Source: Pseudarthrobacter sp. NamE5 (GTDB taxonomy: Bacteria > Actinomycetota > Actinomycetes > Actinomycetales > Micrococcaceae). Taken from it: a stretch of 64,000 bases of DNA. Both the position numbers and the translations under genes were made by a program. Below the pieces are notes generated by a model that saw only the letters and a program-made list of their open reading frames with translations, was not told the origin of the DNA and searched no databases. The DNA is taken from positions 62,001 through 126,000 of the forward strand of contig NZ_VAHO01000002.1 in the NCBI RefSeq assembly GCF_005796225.1. Reading direction: 5' to 3'. This document shows positions 32,402-41,323 of this stretch, in pieces (the stretch's first letter is position 1; each line of letters begins with the position of its first letter).

Positions 32402-32650
32402 TTAGGGGCGGGGTGCAGTCACCAGAACTTCTCGATAGCGCGCTGGGAGACGCACGATCTTGAATTCGGAAAGGTCAAGAAGGCGCCGGGCTCCAGTCAG
32501 TGTGTCAAGGATCCAGAAGACCCCGTCCTCACGAACTGTGCCCGTTACGGGGCCTCGGTGGACCAAGGTGTCCTTGTAGAAGGCCTCGATAGCGTCTCCT
32601 GGGAAGAGTTTGTCGCAGGATCCGGTGACAACGTCGTCTTTGCTGATCAT
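32402..32650 (-). CDS. Small hypothetical protein
   Basis: 82 residues, soluble and mostly beta in feel (VFWILDTLTGARRLLDLSEF). AAAGGACAG lies just before ATG 32650, a good ribosome binding site, and codon third positions are GC-rich as in real genes here. No family recognised. Confidence 0.7.
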   Translation of the reverse strand: MISKDDVVTGSCDKLFPGDAIEAFYKDTLVHRGPVTGTVREDGVFWILDTLTGARRLLDLSEFKIVRLPARYREVLVTAPRP

Positions 32651-32766
32651 GATCTGTCCTTTCGACTTTCGAAGGCTCCCCCGCTCCTATCCTTCCGGCG
32701 CAAGGTTGCCTGCAGGTGTCATCCGGATGATCTTTGCCTGACGTCTTTTTAGCATGGCCTTCAGCC

Positions 32767-32930
32767 TCACATCACCCGTGGCGTCGCCGGCAGCTTCCAT
32801 GCCTTTACCGCGGCCTTCTTAGCCACGTTGTCAATCAATTCCGAGTCCAGTGCAATCGGCAGGCGCAGAACCCCAGTGCCGATCCTGCATGCTGGCGAAG
32901 ATAGCCGCGCGGACCGGCAGGAAGGCGGCG
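32767..32930 (-). pseudogene. Possible C-terminal remnant of a gene
   Basis: On the minus strand a stop at 32767-32769 closes an open stretch reading GTGVLRLPIALDSELIDNVA and then KKAAVKAWKLPATPRVM. The composition is protein-like, but upstream the sense continues only in another frame (FLPVRAAIFASMQD near 32890-32940). No start or ribosome site is visible. I infer a broken gene; family unknown. It fills most of the 32651-32961 gap. Confidence 0.3.
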
Positions 32931-32961
32931 ACGCAGGTGCGCCTGGCCCAGCCCGGTGAAT

Positions 32962-33378
32962 TCAGTAAAAAGACATAAGCTCTACGAGCTCTCCGACGCG
33001 GTCCTCCGGGTAGTTCCTGGCAATGTCTGCCTGGGTAAGGATGCCGACCAGATCATGGCCGTCGATAACGGGCAACCGGCGCACCTGGTGCTCTTCCATT
33101 GTCCTGATCGCTTCCTCAATGGAGTCGTCGGCACCAATGGTCACCGGCTTGCCCTGGCCAAAATCTCCCGCCTTTGCCGTGCGCGGGTCCCCTCCCTCGG
33201 CGAAGCACTTAATGACAATGTCGCGGTCCGTGATCATGCCTTTGAGCCTGTTGTCCTCGCCGCAGATTGGCAGCGCGCCGACGTTGAGGTCTTTCATCTT
33301 CCGGGCCGCCGCCTCCAGCGTTTCGTTCTCACCGATGCATTCAACGCTGCCGGTCATGATTTCACGAGCTGTGGGCAT
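32962..33378 (-). CDS. Two-CBS-domain protein, HRP1-like
   Basis: 138 residues consisting of two CBS domains (about 8-60 and 75-128). TAREIMTGSVECIGENETL, GALPICGEDNRLKGMITDRD and MEEHQVRRLPVIDGHDLVGI follow hypoxic response protein 1 of mycobacteria (Rv2626c) almost segment by segment. HRP1 is a DosR regulon member whose ligand is debated. A DevR-like regulator lies 19 kb away in this window, but I see no convincing DosR box just upstream here. ATG 33378 with GGAGAG upstream. Confidence 0.92.
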   Translation of the reverse strand: MPTAREIMTGSVECIGENETLEAAARKMKDLNVGALPICGEDNRLKGMITDRDIVIKCFAEGGDPRTAKAGDFGQGKPVTIGADDSIEEAIRTMEEHQVRRLPVIDGHDLVGILTQADIARNYPEDRVGELVELMSFY

Positions 33379-33582
33379 GGTGCTCTCCTTCGGTTCGTTG
33401 TTCCGGTATCCAAGTCGCGCCAGCCACGCAACAGTCTCGGTGGGGCACCTAGCACGTCAAGGTCACAAATTAAAGGTAAGTATGCTGAGCGTTAGTGTCC
33501 AGACCGAATAAAGGACCTGACAGCGCATAGCTGGCCGGTAAGTCCTGTGTGAATCAGCTGGTGTTTGCTACGGGGGCCTTGT

Positions 33583-34212
33583 TCACCCTTCAGCCCAGTA
33601 CTGCTGCACCCCGGCTGCAGCCTCCCGAAGTTGCCTGCCGCCCAGCATTATAGAAGTCTCCTCCAACCCCAAGTCGAGCCACTGGGCAACCAGGCGAAGC
33701 TCGCCGGCAGGGGGGAGCGGCCAGAGCCAGAGCAGGCCTGAGCCGGAAAATTCGTCACCACCGCCGCTTCCCCCGCCGTTGTTGAGAACGAGCGTCGGTG
33801 GTTCGGGTTGCTGGCCGCCACTTTCCATCAAGCCGTGCGGCCCCATAATGCCGGTGCTGGCTTTTAACCCATCGGGGAACTGCACGCCGAACATAAGTCC
33901 TGTCTGCCGATCCTTGCTGCGACGGATGCCCATGCCTGGCTGAAAGAACAGATGCTGCAGGTCAGCCCAGTCCTCGTCACTCTGGTCCCTGCGGCGAAAG
34001 AGCCAGGACAGGTTAAAGGAGCAGCCGGTGGAGTGCACAACAGCGCTCTTGACCGCCACAACCATGGTGGGGCTTCGGTGCAGGAACTTACCGAGATGGA
34101 CTACAACAGGCAGCTCATAGGCCGGCGCAGCCGTCCACGGCGGCGGAACGTATCTCGTTGTCCTTGGCGGCGCCGGCATCGGAGGCGCTGGGAAGTCTTG
34201 AAAGAAGGTCAT
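33583..34212 (-). CDS. Hypothetical protein, Gly/Pro-rich
   Basis: 209 residues from ATG 34212, which has AAGGA upstream. The N-terminus is Pro-rich, and a Gly-rich loop (NNGGGSGGGDEFSGSG) lies near residue 150. The remainder mixes beta-type segments (LMFGVQFPDGLKAS, ELRLVAQWLDLGLEE). No membrane helix, signal peptide or recognised domain. Length and composition support a real soluble protein. Confidence 0.65.
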   Translation of the reverse strand: MTFFQDFPAPPMPAPPRTTRYVPPPWTAAPAYELPVVVHLGKFLHRSPTMVVAVKSAVVHSTGCSFNLSWLFRRRDQSDEDWADLQHLFFQPGMGIRRSKDRQTGLMFGVQFPDGLKASTGIMGPHGLMESGGQQPEPPTLVLNNGGGSGGGDEFSGSGLLWLWPLPPAGELRLVAQWLDLGLEETSIMLGGRQLREAAAGVQQYWAEG

Positions 34213-34383
34213 GCTGGTCCTTTGTTCGGTGCCTGCGACCGACCAGCGGAGCAGCGGCACCGCCGCCGCGGATCCCCCAATCCGTCTAGTTGCGCTAGTT
34301 TAGCCCTCCTCTTCCCCCGCTTTACAGCAATAGGGTGTAACTGCAGGGCCAGGTCCGTACAGATCCCTATGCAGATGCCGAGG

Positions 34384-35146
34384 CTAGTGGCTACCGGCCT
34401 GGTGGAGTTGCCGCGCGGCAGCTCCGGCAAGAATGGGCGAAGGTTTGAAGCCTTTGAACGTCAGGTACAGCCCCAGGGACAGCTCCCAGAGGAAGATGGG
34501 CAGGGTCGCAACCGCGGACAGGACGGAAACCTTGGCTGTTGATGCCGAACATGGTGGTGATGGCCGACACGAGCAGCAGCGGGGCTCCGATCAGTCCCAG
34601 GATGGGGATAACGCGCGGTACGAGCCGGGACCGGAATAGAAGGTAGCCGAGCAGCAGCGCGTTGAAAGCCGGAATGGTCCCGAGTCCCAGGAGGAACGTC
34701 CAGTCGCGAACTGCGACAAGTGCCTGGCCGGCGCTGACCAGTGTCCCGGGCTCCGCATTGGCAGCTCCGCTCTGCCTCAGGGTTACCACGGCCAACAGGC
34801 TGACAACGCCGATCGCGATGACTGCGGCCTCGAGAGTGCGTGCCGTTACAAAGCCGAGCGCCAGGCTATCGTTCTGCCGCCTGACCACTGGGAACAGGGC
34901 CACCGCAGTGCCCACGCAGGCAAAGGCGTTGATCAGGTCAAGCAGGCAGCCCCAGACGACACCAGTGTCATCGCCAGGACTGATGATGTAGCTCGCATCG
35001 CTCAAGACAGGCCCCAGAAGGAAGACCGCAGGAATGTAACTGGCGGAAATAACGAGGTAGAACACTCCCGCGATGAGCGCGGTCTTCCTGACTGAATCCA
35101 AGGCCTTTCTTTCCCGTGTTTGCGGATGGTTCGTGCACTTGGCCAC
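34384..35146 (-). pseudogene. DUF4386 membrane protein with a late frameshift
   Basis: The first 205 or so residues are a DUF4386-type membrane protein with about six helices (GVFYLVISASYIPAVFLLG, GTIPAFNALLLGYLLFRSRL). After FGINSQ the frame turns Arg/Cys-rich (GFRPVRGCDPAH). Moving one base at CCAAGG (near 34530-34534) restores VSVLSAVATLPIFLWELSLG and then LYLTFKGFKPSP, the expected last helix, ending at a stop at 34384-34386. One extra base therefore disrupts the sixth helix. The unshifted frame stops at 34391. Confidence 0.75.
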
Positions 35147-35184
35147 AGCCTAGTCGTCGGCAGGTCAATGCGCCGATGGCCTGA

Positions 35185-36080
35185 TCAGCGATGCCTGGGG
35201 TTAATACCGGAACGCAGGTGCGCTCCCTGATCCAGGGACAGAAATGAATGCCGTGGCCAAACGCCAGATGCCGGTTCTGAACACGGTCGACATCGAATTC
35301 GGCAGGCCGCTGGAACTGCCCCTCGTCGCGGTTGGCGGAGCCGATCCAATCCACGACCGGTGCGCCGGCGGGAATCACTTGGTTTCCCAAGGTGGTCTCC
35401 GTGGCCGTCGACCGGTACATGGACTGGACCGGCGATCAAAAGCGCAGCACTTCCTCGATGGTTTGGGGAAGCAGGGCTGGTTCCCTCAGCAGGCGGTCCA
35501 TGATGCCCGGGTACTCAGCAAGGCACAGAACAGTATTGCCGATCAGTTTGCTGGTGGTCTCATTGCCTGCGACGAGCAGCAAGGCGCAAAAGCCCAGCAG
35601 TTCGGGCACCGTCAGTTTTTGCCGTCAATTTCCGCTGACAGCAGGGTGCTGAGCAGGTCCCGGCCTGGCTGGCTCCTGCGTTCATCGATCAGGGCCAGAA
35701 AGTAATCCGTCATCTCCATGTTCGTGGCGTGGTGATCTTGATTGGCCGAGACGGACCGCGTTTGGCTGACAATCACGTCGGACCAGTGTTTGAAGCGCTC
35801 GCGGGCCTGCGTAGGGATACCCATGAGTTGGAGATCACTATGACCGGCAATGGGTACGCCACTTCCTCAATCAGGTCTGCGCTGCCGCGGGTCGCAATCC
35901 CATCCAGAAGCTCGTCGGTGATCCCGGCGATGCGGGGAGCCAACGCGTCCACGGCTTTGGGTGCGAACGCTTGGGTGACCAGGGAACGCAGTTGCCGGTG
36001 CCTCGGGGGATCGGTGGCAATCAGGCTCGAGGCGAACAGTTGATGGACTGACTGAAGTCCATGGCTGGCCTCTCTGCTCG
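35185..36080 (-). pseudogene. Cytochrome P450 pseudogene (several frameshifts, a stop, truncated N-terminus)
   Basis: Reading the minus strand across frames recovers a bacterial P450. About 35830-36050 gives IATDPPRHRQLRSLVTQAF. A frame change near 35820 leads to GIPTQARERFKHWSDVIV. Another in an A5 run near 35620 leads to the I-helix LLVAGNETTSKLIGN. TGA then interrupts VLRF*SPVQ near 35450, followed by the heme motif FGHGIHFC near 35245 and a further shift. The first 60-70 residues of a normal P450 are missing. Too many lesions for sequencing error. Confidence 0.85.
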
Positions 36081-36104
36081 CCGGGTTAGCACCGCGGATT
36101 GCGG

Positions 36105-36485
36105 TTACCTGTGTATCCGCTCCTGCCAGTCTGCGGGTACCTTGTCTGCGGGTGCAGGTGCCGGCTGCTCCACTGGTCGCGATTGGGGATCCGGAAGCCG
36201 CGGGCCGCGAAAGAACTTTTTCGTGGTGTGCTCGTAGAACCAGTCCTCCCCGGGCTCAAAGGACCTCATGACGGGGTGACCCTCGGTGCGGGCATGGGCA
36301 CTGGCGTGCTGCGAGGGTGATGAATCGCAGCACCCGATGTGGCCGCATTGGGCACAGCGGCGAAGATGCAGCCACCATCCTGGACCGTCACCGCTGAGGC
36401 ACTCCAGGCACCCTGTGCCACTGGGTGCCGCAACGAGGCTGATTCCCAGAACAGCGCGATCCTCCATGCGGTCCTCCATATCCAT
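36105..36485 (-). CDS. UBP-type zinc finger protein
   Basis: The 126-residue protein has a ZnF-UBP domain at about residues 25-90: CLECLSGDGPGWW, LRRCAQCGHIGCCDSS, SQHASAHARTEGHPV and EPGEDWFYEH, in the order and spacing of zinc ligands of that domain. In eukaryotes the fold binds the ubiquitin C-terminus; the bacterial role is not established. It is divergent from a thioredoxin-reductase-like gene, a pairing I recall from other bacteria. Confidence 0.9.
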   Translation of the reverse strand: MDMEDRMEDRAVLGISLVAAPSGTGCLECLSGDGPGWWLHLRRCAQCGHIGCCDSSPSQHASAHARTEGHPVMRSFEPGEDWFYEHTTKKFFRGPRLPDPQSRPVEQPAPAPADKVPADWQERIHR

Positions 36486-36655
36486 GGCTCCGGTTCTGCT
36501 GAGTTATCCCGCTTGCCCGCCGTCGGGAGCTATTTTGGCAGAATTTCCGGGCACTTGGAATGACAGGCCGGATGCAGGGAGCACCCCTTGTCCCCAATGT
36601 TTCGGCGCGAGTATCGTGAGGGCCACCGAACCATTGACCCGGAAAGACGGCGGCC

Positions 36656-38419
36656 ATGGATGTCTCGGTTCCGATTATGCTGATTGTCACCACAGACACG
36701 GCATCTCGGCGGATTCTTGAAGATGAGTTACGCCGACGCTACGGCGCCGACTACGAGGTGGTGGCCTGCGCCGACCACGCCCACGGGCGGGCGGTGCTTG
36801 AGGGGCTCCGGCGCTGGAAACGCCAGGTCGCCCTCATACTCGGGTGCTACAGTCCGGGTGACCACGGTGGACTCGATTTCCTGCGGCGCGCCTATGGCTT
36901 TCATCCTGCCGCCAAGCGTGGTGTTGTGGTGATCTGGGGCGACTTCGCCAGCGCCCCCGCTGTCTTCCACGCTATCGCCCTTGGCCACGCCGAATTGCTG
37001 ATCATACGTCCCGAACGGTCGCGCGACGAAGAATTTCATGGGGCGATTACCGACGCCCTCGATGACTGGCACCTGGCCCAGGGGGTCGCGTTCGAGGCGG
37101 TCCGGCTGATCGGGGAGGTGACCGACGAAAGGACTCACACGCTGCGAGACTCCTTGAGCCGAAACCACATCCCTTCCGTCTTCCACCCTGTGGGATCCGA
37201 GACCGCGCAACGGACGCTTGAGAGCCTGGGCCTGCGCAACCCTGCACTGCCGGTCATGGTGCTGCAGTACGCCGCTCCACCCATTGTCCTCGAGAACCCC
37301 AGTGACCTGGAGATCGCCCAGGCCATGGGGGTGACGCGACCGCCACCGGGGGACAAGATCTTCGACGTGGTGGTCGTAGGTGCCGGTCCCTCAGGACTTG
37401 CGACCGCGGTTTATGCCTCCTCCGAGGGCCTCTCCACCATGGTGGTGGAGGGAGAGGCTGTGGGAGGCCAGGCCGGCACCAGCTCGTTGATCCGGAACTA
37501 TCCTGGCTTCTCCCGCGGTGTGAGCGGCGCCCACCTGGCCTACCGCTCATTCCACCAGGCCTGGACTTTGGGCACGGACTTCCTCTTCCTGCGGAAGGTA
37601 GAGGGGCTCGGCGAGGATGGAGGGCTGTACAGAGTTTCGATTTCCGACGGCACCCTCGTACGGTGCCGCACAGTCGTGGTGGCTACCGGCGTGGACTACC
37701 GCCGCCTCGGCATACCTGAGCTGGAAAACCTGCTCGGCAGGGGCGTCTTCTACGGGGCCACAGTGTCCGAGGCTCCGTCGATGGCAGGAAAGCATGTCTG
37801 TGTGGTTGGTGGCGGCAACTCGGCCGGACAGGCGGTTCTGCATCTTGCGAGGTACGCGGCGAAGGTAACGCTGCTGGTGCGCGGACCCAGTCTGTCGGTC
37901 AGTATGTCGGACTACCTCATCTCTCAACTTGTGGCTACCCGGAACGTTGCTATCCGCTACAGCACCATAATTGTGGGTGGCCGCGATCGGGATGGATTCC
38001 TTGCCGCCGTCAAAGTCGCCGCAACCGGAGCCGGCGCAGGCCCGAGTGAGGAGATCGAGGCGGGCGGCTTGTTCGTGCTGATCGGTTCGGTGCCGCGGAC
38101 AACCTGGCTGCCCGACACTGTGGAGCGTGACCCAGCCGGTTTTCTGCGCACGGGCGCCAGCCGGAACGTCAGGGACGACGGGTCCGGAAGGCCGGACAGG
38201 GCGCCGCTGGCGCTGGAAACCAGCATGCCCGGCATTTTCGCGATCGGCGACGTGCGGGCCGGTTCGATAAAACGAGTGGCTACCGCCGTGGGGGACGGCG
38301 CCACCGTGGTTTCCATGCTTCACACCTACCTGGCGGAGAACCCCTTGCCTGCCTCGGACCCTGCCCCTGGTGAGGCAACCGCACCTGAGGAGCTGCCCGG
38401 TGATGTCCGCTTCAGCTAA
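36656..38419 (+). CDS. Multidomain thioredoxin-reductase-like flavoprotein with degenerate receiver domain
   Basis: 587 residues. Residues 1-130 look like a response-regulator receiver, but the phosphoacceptor position reads ALILGCYSPGDHGG rather than a D-containing strand, so it is probably not phosphorylated. Residues about 145-230 resemble a thioredoxin/glutaredoxin fold. Residues about 238-560 are a thioredoxin-reductase-type flavoprotein with VVVVGAGPSGLATAVYASS (FAD), VCVVGGGNSAGQAVLHLA (NADPH) and GIFAIGDV. The redox CxxC of thioredoxin reductase is absent (GVSGAHLAYR there). The electron acceptor is unknown. Its end overlaps the next gene by 17 bp. Confidence 0.9.
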   Translation: MDVSVPIMLIVTTDTASRRILEDELRRRYGADYEVVACADHAHGRAVLEGLRRWKRQVALILGCYSPGDHGGLDFLRRAYGFHPAAKRGVVVIWGDFASAPAVFHAIALGHAELLIIRPERSRDEEFHGAITDALDDWHLAQGVAFEAVRLIGEVTDERTHTLRDSLSRNHIPSVFHPVGSETAQRTLESLGLRNPALPVMVLQYAAPPIVLENPSDLEIAQAMGVTRPPPGDKIFDVVVVGAGPSGLATAVYASSEGLSTMVVEGEAVGGQAGTSSLIRNYPGFSRGVSGAHLAYRSFHQAWTLGTDFLFLRKVEGLGEDGGLYRVSISDGTLVRCRTVVVATGVDYRRLGIPELENLLGRGVFYGATVSEAPSMAGKHVCVVGGGNSAGQAVLHLARYAAKVTLLVRGPSLSVSMSDYLISQLVATRNVAIRYSTIIVGGRDRDGFLAAVKVAATGAGAGPSEEIEAGGLFVLIGSVPRTTWLPDTVERDPAGFLRTGASRNVRDDGSGRPDRAPLALETSMPGIFAIGDVRAGSIKRVATAVGDGATVVSMLHTYLAENPLPASDPAPGEATAPEELPGDVRFS

Positions 38420-39248
38420 TGCCACACCCTTGATTGCACCGATGCGGCGGCTGCTCTACGTCGCCGCGTTCCTCGTGTTTCTTGCCGGGCTCGTGCTGTT
38501 CGTGTTTCCGCTCCGAACTGCGGAATGGTTCGCCTGGACAGTCAATCCGCCAATGACGGCGGTGTTCCTCGGGGCGGCATACTGGGCGAGTGCGGGCCTG
38601 GAGGTGACGGGGGCCCGCTCAGCGGATTGGGATTCAGCGAGGCTGGCCGTCTGGCCCGTGTTCGCCTTCACGACGTTGACCCTCGGAGTCACCCTGCTAC
38701 ATCTCGATCGCTTCCACCTGTCGCCGGACAATGCCCTGCTTGCGCAAGCGGCTGCGTGGGCATGGCTGGCGATTTATGCCATCGTTCCCGTGGCAATGCT
38801 CGTCATCAGTCGGATGCAGATCCGGTCCCGGCGCCCTGATCCAGAGTCCAGAACTGAGGGACGGCCAGTGTTGCCCCCTGCGCTTCGGCTGCTGCTTGTG
38901 GGAATCGCAGCGGTACTGCTGCTGTATGGCGTGGCGCTCCTGGCAGTACCCGTTCCTGCCGCCACATGGTGGCCATGGCCACTCTCCGAACTCACAGCAA
39001 GGGCTGTCGGAGCATGGCTGGTGGGTCTTGGGTGGGCGGCAGCGCAGGGCCAGTTGAGTGACGACCTCCGCCTGGTCCGCCCCGTGGCCCTCACCTCAGT
39101 TGCCTTCGTCATCCTGCAGGCGCTTGCCTTGCTGCGGCATGGCGACGCCTTGGCTTGGCCAAGCGCGCCGGCGATCGCGTTCGTAACCGTACTAGTTGCC
39201 ATTGGAGTGGCTGGCGGATGGGCGCTCGCACTGTCCCGCCGCCACTAG
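38403..39248 (+). CDS. Integral membrane protein, unknown function
   Basis: 281 residues with about seven or eight hydrophobic helices (YVAAFLVFLAGLVLFVFPL, LLLVGIAAVLLLYGVALLAV, SAPAIAFVTVLVAIGVAGG). No transport or enzyme motif is visible. ATG 38403 lies inside the last codons of the flavoprotein, so the two are translationally coupled and may work together at the membrane. Confidence 0.82.
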   Translation: MSASANATPLIAPMRRLLYVAAFLVFLAGLVLFVFPLRTAEWFAWTVNPPMTAVFLGAAYWASAGLEVTGARSADWDSARLAVWPVFAFTTLTLGVTLLHLDRFHLSPDNALLAQAAAWAWLAIYAIVPVAMLVISRMQIRSRRPDPESRTEGRPVLPPALRLLLVGIAAVLLLYGVALLAVPVPAATWWPWPLSELTARAVGAWLVGLGWAAAQGQLSDDLRLVRPVALTSVAFVILQALALLRHGDALAWPSAPAIAFVTVLVAIGVAGGWALALSRRH

Positions 39249-39300
39249 CCGGGCCGGAAAACTCACCCGATCTTCCGCCTGGGCTGGATCCTCCGAATGG

Positions 39301-39543
39301 TCATCCGCGAACCCTGCGGGGCCGCAGTCGGCGTGAACGCCTTGGGGTCTGTACCATCCGCTGCCGGGTGCGGCGCCATGGCATATGCGGACGGCTGCTG
39401 CCAGGTTCGGCGGCAGGGGGAGCGGAAGCCACCAGAGAGGAGCCGTTCCGGCGGCGGCGCAGCCGCAGGATGACGAATACCGTCAAGCCGATCCAGACGA
39501 AAGCAGCGCCCAAGATCAGGATTACCAAAGGAATCGCATCCAT
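39301..39543 (-). CDS. Small single-span membrane protein, possible
   Basis: 80 residues: an N-terminal helix (IPLVILILGAAFVWIGLTVF) followed by a very basic tail (RLRRRR, RRSRRLRPRRVRG). This is a plausible membrane anchor with a cytoplasmic Arg-rich end. No clear ribosome site before ATG 39543 and no family recognised. Confidence 0.45.
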   Translation of the reverse strand: MDAIPLVILILGAAFVWIGLTVFVILRLRRRRNGSSLVASAPPAAEPGSSRPHMPWRRTRQRMVQTPRRSRRLRPRRVRG

Positions 39544-39630
39544 GGCTCAGTGTAAGCGCGGAAAAGACACTGCGCGTGGCTCTACAGCAAGGGTTACTAA
39601 CCCGTTATTACAGGAATTCTGACACTGTCG

Positions 39631-39790
39631 TTACCCTTCCATGATTTTCCAGCCGCTCATGCGCTCCGGCCGCCCGACGCCTTCGGCGCCCTCAACCATG
39701 ACGGTGGAACTGAGTCTGGGATCTGCCGGGGACTCATCGAAGCTGCTGCCAGTGCTCAGGGCTTGAGATTCAAATGGTTCCGGTCACACG
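39631..39790 (-). pseudogene. Possible C-terminal remnant, no start
   Basis: A minus-strand frame closes at TAA 39631-39633 and is open back to about 39795. It reads SSFDESPADPRLSSTVMVEG and then AEGVGRPERMSGWKIMEG, with GC-rich third positions as in real genes here. There is no ATG, GTG or TTG at its beginning, and it runs into the end of the lipoprotein gene in another frame. I infer a gene fragment; family unknown. Confidence 0.3.
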
Positions 39791-40312
39791 GACACCGCCA
39801 ACGGCCCCCGTCCAGGGAGTATCGCCCGGAGTGGGCAGCACCAAATGCGCGAAAACGTACCCCTGCTGAAGCGCAATGACCTGGGAAGTGGCGCCGGCGC
39901 AATCCAGTGCGAGTTCCACCGGCTGAAAGGTGGCACCGGGGAACTCCTGCCCGATATAGATTCTTGCACCGGAGGCACCAACACAGGCAGCGGTGACGGT
40001 GTACTGCCCGGCCGCGGGCACCTCCTCGAATTTGCCAAAGCCCCGCAGCGGGCCATCGAGTGGTCCCACATCGTAAAGGAGGACTGGACCCGGCGACGTC
40101 CGGAGGAGCCGCTCGAGCACAGCGTAGTTCTCAGACTCCTTCTTCAGGACCTGCAAATCGTTGTAGGGGTGGACGGATGCTGTTGCGGGCGCGGGGACAG
40201 CGGTTGGGGTGCGCTCAGGCTCAGGGTAGTCATAGGAGCAACCCGTCATTCCGCCAACAGGGATCAGGCACAGGGCAAGCGCCAGTAGGGGCGGCCTGTC
40301 CTTGATTTTCAC
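39770..40312 (-). CDS. Putative lipoprotein, unknown function
   Basis: 180 residues from GTG 40312. A short basic start, the hydrophobic core LALALCLIPVGGMTGC and the lipobox MTGC predict a lipid-anchored exported protein. A Pro/Thr linker follows, then a soluble domain with two more Cys (VTAACVGASGARIYIG, LALDCAGATS) that could form a disulfide. No family recognised. The start is chosen for the signal peptide. Confidence 0.72.
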   Translation of the reverse strand: MKIKDRPPLLALALCLIPVGGMTGCSYDYPEPERTPTAVPAPATASVHPYNDLQVLKKESENYAVLERLLRTSPGPVLLYDVGPLDGPLRGFGKFEEVPAAGQYTVTAACVGASGARIYIGQEFPGATFQPVELALDCAGATSQVIALQQGYVFAHLVLPTPGDTPWTGAVGGVRVTGTI

Positions 40313-40404
40313 CCTTCCATAGTGGGCACACGTGCTGCTCAAAACAACAGCCTTCGCAGCCGGCAAGCTTCCTCAGCCTTGCGGAGTAGCTTCTCCTCGT
40401 TTCG

Positions 40405-41178
40405 CTAGGGCTGCCACCCCAGCCAGGCGACAGCTTCCTGCACCACGGGGCCCGGCACGGTGTGGGGCCCGGCAAACTCGCGGTAAGTGACGTCGTAGCC
40501 ATCCCGTACAAGGGATGGCACCAGCCGCCGGCTGGTGCGGTCAATAGGCAGGACGCTGTCACTGTCCCCGTGTGAAACGAAAACTCTCGGCTTGCCTGCC
40601 TTGGGTGCCAGCGGAACAAAGCCGGGGGAAAACGCAACGACGTCGGAAAACAGGTTTCCGTTTGCCAGGCCCAACCCCAACGCATATGAAGCCCCGTCCG
40701 AGAAGCCGCCGATGGCTACGCGGTTCAGGTCCACGGAGACCAGCTGGAAGATCCGCTCCAGCGCTCGGTTAATAACATCCACGTCAGGGCCGAAGGCGCC
40801 ACGGACGCCGTCCCAGGTGGAGCCCCGTGATGAGGGTGCCGCCATGATGATCCTGTGGGCGTCGGCGAATGCGGAAAGTAAAGCCAATCCTCCTGCTGCC
40901 TCTCCTCCGGCACCGTGCAGCAAAAGAATCAGCGGGGCGGGCACGCCCACTTCCAGCCCCGTCGGCACGTAAAGCAGTGTGTCCCTCGCGGATTCAAGAC
41001 CCAGTCCATGCTGCCCGGGAATGGGCAAGGAGACGGGCGCGCCTTCCGGCCTGGCACTCAGAGCAGCAGGATTCCGCTGTGCTTCCCGATGCTCCATATC
41101 TACCTCCGAACAGGTGGAGAGGGCAGCAGCCGCGGCGAGGGCTCCTGCGCAAACCATCAAACATCGTCGTGCTATCAC
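40405..41178 (-). CDS. Secreted esterase/hydrolase (alpha/beta fold) lipoprotein
   Basis: 257 residues. The export signal ends in a Cys (LAAAAALSTC), suggesting a lipid anchor. The alpha/beta hydrolase core has the oxyanion loop LILLLHGAGGEAAGG, the nucleophile elbow GGFSDGASYA (Ser at GFSDG), an acid in SHGDSDSVLPID and a late His in FAGPHTVPG. The set resembles PHB-depolymerase/carboxylesterase-type enzymes. Substrate unknown. Confidence 0.87.
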   Translation of the reverse strand: MIARRCLMVCAGALAAAAALSTCSEVDMEHREAQRNPAALSARPEGAPVSLPIPGQHGLGLESARDTLLYVPTGLEVGVPAPLILLLHGAGGEAAGGLALLSAFADAHRIIMAAPSSRGSTWDGVRGAFGPDVDVINRALERIFQLVSVDLNRVAIGGFSDGASYALGLGLANGNLFSDVVAFSPGFVPLAPKAGKPRVFVSHGDSDSVLPIDRTSRRLVPSLVRDGYDVTYREFAGPHTVPGPVVQEAVAWLGWQP

Positions 41179-41323
41179 AGGCGTCGGCTTCCGCGCAGGC
41201 GGGCAAGCAAGCGCGAGCTCACCCAGGCAAGGGAGTCAGCAGGACCAGCCATGTCCCAGTATCCCCCGGGCATGATGCCTGCCGCGAGAGTAAAAATACC
41301 GCGACGTGCGGGAAGATCGCTCC

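Noticed and set aside
33379..33540. A possible DosR box upstream of the HRP1-like gene
   Set aside because: The best stretches (for example GGGGCACCTAGCACG) match poorly, with fewer than 9 of 14 positions.
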